Source: Rhodobacter sp. (GTDB lineage: Bacteria; Pseudomonadota; Alphaproteobacteria; Rhodobacterales; Rhodobacteraceae). Taken from it: a stretch of DNA of 9,205 bases. The stretch lies in NCBI GenBank assembly GCA_013824055.1, contig PNNE01000044.1:1-9205 (forward strand), read 5' to 3'. The notes below the pieces were generated by a model that had not been told where the DNA came from, searched no databases, and was given only the letters and a program-made list of their open reading frames with translations. This document shows, one piece after another, positions 6,997 to 9,205 of this stretch (position 1 is its first letter; the number at the start of each line of letters is the position of its first letter). A program made the translations under genes and the position numbers.

Positions 6997-7070
6997 AAGT
7001 ATACTGAAGGTGCCCTATCCAGGCGATTGGCGCGGGTTTTATCTGGACTTGCGCCGCCAGCGGTATACTT
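6997..7070. promoter_or_regulatory. Pair of GTATAC palindromes upstream of the GntR-family gene
   Basis: AAGTATAC at 6997-7004 and its inverse GTATACTT at 7063-7070 lie in the divergent maeB/gntR gap; the second ends 9 nt before the regulator's ATG. Operators of FadR-subfamily GntR proteins often have a GTATAC or GT-N-AC core, so these may be autoregulatory sites. TATACT within each could also act as a -10 element (AGTATACT at 6998-7005 reads alike on both strands). No convincing -35 was found. The rest of the 6822-7079 gap shows no gene. Confidence 0.45.
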
Positions 7071-7079
7071 TTCATCTTG

Positions 7080-7731
7080 ATGTCCCGCACCAGTCACCGC
7101 TCCCGTATCCACGAGGCCCTGCGCCTGCGCCTGCTGCGCGGCGAGGTCGGGCCGGATGCGCGGCTGGTGGACCATGCCATTGCCGCCGAGATGGGCGTCA
7201 GCCGGATGCCGGTGCGCGAGGCGCTGATGCAGCTGGTCAGCGAAGGCTATCTGGAAGGCACCAGCCGGGGGTTTGCCCTGCCGAACCTGTCAGCCGAGCG
7301 GATCGCCGATGTCTTCACCCTGCGGCGTCTGCTGGAGCCATATGCGGTGGCCTGCGTCGCGCGGGATCGGTCCGAGGGGGACCTGGCCGCGATGCGGGCA
7401 GGGCTGGCAGTGGCCCAGTCTGCGGGCGAGGACGTGGCGGCCTTCCATCGCGGCGCGGAAGCGTTCCGCAATGCTTGGGTGGGGGCCGTGAGCAACCCGG
7501 AACTGCGCCACGCGATCCAGCGCTGTTCGGGCCAGGTCCAGTCGGTCCGCCTCGACCCTGCCCGATCCCGAGGCGCGCCGCACGATCATCGCGGGGCTTC
7601 AGGCCCTGCTGCACGCCTTTCAGGCGATGGACGGCCCCCGCGCCGCCGACCTGATGCTGCGCTTCGTCTACGATGCCGAATCCGCCTACAGCCGGATTGC
7701 CTGCCCGAACCGACCGAAGGAGAGACCATGA
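7080..7731 (+). pseudogene. FadR-type GntR transcriptional regulator, broken by a +1 frameshift
   Basis: The N-terminal half is a GntR winged helix: IHEALRLRLLRGEVGPDARLVDHAIAAEMGVSRMPVREALMQLVSEGYLE (about residues 11-60), with the family's VSRMPVREAL recognition helix. An FCD-type effector domain follows, with AAFHRGAEAF and NPELRHAIQRC. After SVRLD (about 7554) the frame turns into arginine/proline-rich nonsense, while the next frame gives convincing FCD tail sequence from LPDPEARRTIIAGLQALLHAF through RAADLMLRFVYDAESAY to TGA 7729-7731. Removing one base near 7550-7560 gives a 216-residue protein of normal family length. Its stop overlaps the next gene's ATG (ATGA), confirming the repaired frame as the ancestral one. 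It may be a real mutation or a sequencing error. The ligand is unknown; it probably controlled itself and the VOC/bicupin gene. Start is ATG 7080; no strong Shine-Dalgarno is visible. Confidence 0.85.
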
Positions 7732-8804
7732 CCCAGGAGATCCGCGCCGAAATCCGGCTTCCGACGCAAGAGCTGCGGGATGACCTGCCGTTCTACACCA
7801 GAACGCTGGGCTTTCGGCTGGACATGATCTTTCCCGCCGACAACCCCTCGGTCGCGGTGCTGTCCGGGCATGGCGTGCGGCTGCGGATCGAGAAAGGGGC
7901 AAGCGAGGCCCCCGGCACGCTGCGCATCCTGACGGATGATCCGGGCTTTGCCGGTGGGGCGAAAGCCCTGACTGCCCCCAACGGGACCAGGGTGGAAGTG
8001 GACGAGCTGAACCCTCCCGTCGTCACCCCGGCCACGCAACATGCCTTCGTCGTGCGGCGCCTGGCGGATCAGGCGCCCTGGGTGATCGGGCGGGCAGGGA
8101 TGGAGTATCGCGACCTGATCCCGACGCGGCTGGGCGGCGCGATGATCGCAAGCCACATCCGGGTGCCGGACGGGCCGGTGCCGGACATGGTGCATTACCA
8201 CAAGGTCGGCTTCCAGGCGATCTTCTGCGTCGCAGGCTGGGTGGATGTGCTTTATGAAGACCAGGGCGGCATCCGTCGCATCCATGCCGGAGACTGCTTC
8301 ATCCAGCCGCCCGGTATCCGCCACAAGGTGCTGCAGTCCGAAGGCGTGCAGGTGGTGGAAATCGGCGTCCCGGCCGAGCATGTGACCGAGATCGACCACG
8401 AGATGACCCTGCCCACCGCGCAGTACCGCCCCGAGCGGGAGTGGGAGGGGCAGAAGTTCGTCCACGACATCGGGAGCGACGGCGTGTTCAAGCCGTTCCG
8501 CATCCCGGGGTTCGAGGCGCGCGACACCGGAATCCTGGCGGCGACGAAGGGCGTGGCCTCGGTCATGGTCGCGCGGCCGGTGGGCGAGGCGCCCTGGACG
8601 GTCCATGACGGCGACATCCTTTTCACCTTCGTGATGCAGGGCGGGATGACGCTGCAGGGTGAGGGGAAGGACCCGTTCCGGCTGTCCCCCGGCGATGCCT
8701 TCGTGATCCCGCCAGGCATGGCGACGCGGTATTCGGACGCCACACCGGACCTGGAGCTCCTGGAGGTGACGCTGCCCGGCAATCCGGCGACGCGGGTGCT
8801 GTAA
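7728..8804 (+). CDS. VOC (glyoxalase-like)/bicupin fusion protein, function unknown
   Basis: A 358-residue soluble protein without signal peptide. Residues 1-60 resemble one glyoxalase/VOC module (DLPFYTRTLGFRLDMIFP...SVAVLSGHGVRLRIE). Residues about 125-215 form a first cupin with possible metal ligands H156 and H158 (HYH), Q163 where the motif usually has Glu, and H199 (PPGIRHKV). Residues about 275-350 form a second cupin (DGDILFTFVMQGG, LSPGDAFVIPPG) in which the second HxH His and the C-terminal His are missing, so it probably does not bind metal the same way. The function is not recognised; metal-dependent dioxygenase, isomerase or hydrolase activity on a small acid is possible. ATG 7728 has a good AAGGAGAG site and overlaps the GntR stop. 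Upstream the frame is accidentally continuous with the GntR N-terminus because of the frameshift, so automatic callers may report a false 574/575-aa fusion. Confidence 0.88.
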   Translation: MTQEIRAEIRLPTQELRDDLPFYTRTLGFRLDMIFPADNPSVAVLSGHGVRLRIEKGASEAPGTLRILTDDPGFAGGAKALTAPNGTRVEVDELNPPVVTPATQHAFVVRRLADQAPWVIGRAGMEYRDLIPTRLGGAMIASHIRVPDGPVPDMVHYHKVGFQAIFCVAGWVDVLYEDQGGIRRIHAGDCFIQPPGIRHKVLQSEGVQVVEIGVPAEHVTEIDHEMTLPTAQYRPEREWEGQKFVHDIGSDGVFKPFRIPGFEARDTGILAATKGVASVMVARPVGEAPWTVHDGDILFTFVMQGGMTLQGEGKDPFRLSPGDAFVIPPGMATRYSDATPDLELLEVTLPGNPATRVL

Positions 8805-8855
8805 CGCCTCCTCAACGCCTCCTCGTGCGCCTTCGGCTTCTCGGCGGCTTCTCGT
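8803..8855. repeat. Two consecutive 11-bp tandem duplications after the bicupin gene
   Basis: AACGCCTCCTC occurs twice without gap (8803-8813, 8814-8824), the first copy covering the last two bases of the TAA stop. CGGCTTCTCGG/T follows at 8834-8844 and 8845-8855 (10 of 11 identical). Both are seen directly. Confidence 0.85.
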
Positions 8856-8884
8856 CGGGGGCGAGGAGAAGCGAATGCGCACGA
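8823..8884. terminator. Long hairpin after the bicupin gene; probable terminator or intergenic repeat
   Basis: TCGTGCGC (8823-8830) pairs with GCGCACGA (8877-8884). After a mismatch, TTC/GAA and then GCTTCTC (8836-8842) with GAGAAGC (8866-8872) continue the stem, about 18 pairs in all with one bulge and a 23-nt loop. It separates the bicupin gene from cytidine deaminase, so the latter probably has its own promoter. There is no T-tract. Bases 8819-8835 match 321-337 of the other hairpin at 15 of 17 positions. Confidence 0.55.
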
Positions 8885-8927
8885 CGAGCACACCCGGCTT
8901 GCGGAAATCCTCCTGCGGCTTCACACT

Positions 8928-8943
8928 CTGACCAAATGGTCAA
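8928..8943. promoter_or_regulatory. RutR-like operator upstream of cytidine deaminase
   Basis: CTGACCAAATGGTCAA contains a perfect 6-bp-arm palindrome (TGACCA, AA, TGGTCA at 8929-8942). It matches the RutR consensus TTGACCAnnTGGTCAA, as I recall it from E. coli, at all specified positions but the first. It abuts and partly overlaps the AAGGAG ribosome site (8942-8947) of cdd. RutR is a TetR-family regulator whose binding is relieved by uracil or thymine, which fits control of a pyrimidine salvage gene. That this organism has a RutR orthologue is inferred. Confidence 0.65.
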
Positions 8944-8953
8944 GGAGAGAGCG

Positions 8954-9205
8954 ATGACGCTTCTGGAGGCGGCGACGGCGGTCAGAGAGCGGGCCTATGC
9001 GCCCTATTCGCGGTTCAAGGTGGGGGCGGCGTTGCGGTCCACGACCGGCGCGGTGCATGTCGGCTGCAACGTCGAGAACGTGGCCTACCCGGAAGGCACC
9101 TGCGCCGAAGCCGGGGCCATCGCGGCGATGATCGCGGCGGGGGATACCCGGATCGCCGAAGTCTGCGTGATCGCCGACAGCCCCGACCCGGTGCCGCCCT
9201 GCGGT
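8954..9205 (+). CDS. cdd: Cytidine deaminase, N-terminal part (3' end outside window)
   Basis: Hydrolyses cytidine and deoxycytidine to uridine and deoxyuridine with release of ammonia, in pyrimidine salvage; cytoplasmic zinc enzyme. The 84 codons from ATG 8954 to the window edge show APYSRFKVGAAL (16-27), the substrate-binding GCNVENVAYPEGTCAEAGAI block with the first zinc ligand Cys and the catalytic Glu in TCAE, and the beginning of the second zinc motif, PPCG, where the window ends. About 45-50 further residues would complete the usual homotetrameric form of about 130 residues. The start is fixed by AAGGAG 6 nt upstream. It is probably the first gene of a nucleoside catabolism operon that continues beyond the window. 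Confidence 0.94.
   Translation, partial: MTLLEAATAVRERAYAPYSRFKVGAALRSTTGAVHVGCNVENVAYPEGTCAEAGAIAAMIAAGDTRIAEVCVIADSPDPVPPCG

Noticed and set aside
4614..7007. 797-aa plus-strand frame opposite maeB
   Set aside because: Same antisense artefact of strong G/C third-position bias; no recognisable protein.
6822..7175. N-terminal extension of the malic enzyme (to 880 aa)
   Set aside because: It runs through the promoter region and antisense into the GntR gene; the ATG at 6821 has a strong ribosome site and the usual family N-terminus.
7077..8804. A genuine GntR-VOC-bicupin fusion protein
   Set aside because: The linking segment 7557-7727 is nonsense in that frame, while the next frame gives the proper FCD tail and an ATGA overlap with the bicupin start.
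7686..8924. 412-aa minus-strand frame opposite the bicupin gene
   Set aside because: His/Arg/Asp-rich shadow frame without a ribosome site or any domain; it also spans the intergenic hairpin.

Overview
The window is a chromosomal segment of high GC content and strong G/C third-codon bias. The encoded proteins (an NAD kinase tail, a MaeB-type malic enzyme with a phosphotransacetylase-like tail, a PrpE-type propionyl-CoA synthetase, a FadR-type GntR regulator, cytidine deaminase) read like those of Rhodobacteraceae (Paracoccus/Rhodobacter relatives, Alphaproteobacteria). The taxon is inferred from protein style only. There is no sign of phage, plasmid, transposon, CRISPR or RNA genes; this is mainly core metabolic DNA.

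Layout. 1-313 (+): the 3' end of NAD kinase, closed by a long hairpin (320-384) that also ends the convergent operon from the right. 387-2375 (-): a two-gene phosphorelay operon, an Hpt protein followed with an ATGA overlap by a sigma-54-dependent response regulator. The Hpt gene appears to carry a frameshift near its 5' end. 2449-4335 (-): propionyl-CoA synthetase prpE. 4533-6821 (-): malic enzyme maeB. 7080-7731 (+): a FadR/FCD GntR regulator with an obvious +1 frameshift, its stop overlapping (ATGA) the start of a 358-aa VOC/bicupin protein (7728-8804). 8805-8953: a gap with tandem 11-mers, a hairpin and a RutR-like operator. 8954-9205 (+): the first 84 codons of cytidine deaminase.

Functionally, prpE (propionate activation) and maeB (C4 to C3 conversion, pyruvate and NAD(P)H supply) suit growth on short-chain fatty acids. 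The non-coding DNA around them has several TTTGC/GCAAA words: a symmetric four-site array and a TTTGCAAA octamer upstream of prpE, a 10-bp-arm palindrome before the phosphorelay operon, and a TTGCGGG/CCCGCAA pair upstream of maeB. These words recall the TTTGCAAA elements of ScfR-type regulators (RamB, PccR, MccR), which sense short-chain acyl-CoAs. That is the most coherent regulatory reading here, but it is inferred.

On the right, the GntR regulator and VOC/bicupin protein form a small unit of unknown substrate with GTATAC palindromes in its promoter. The cytidine deaminase start is preceded by a near-perfect match to the RutR consensus, suggesting pyrimidine-responsive control. No clearly undescribed system was found. 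The strongest leads are the operator arrays, the RutR-like box, the two frameshifted regulatory genes and a shared intergenic hairpin element.
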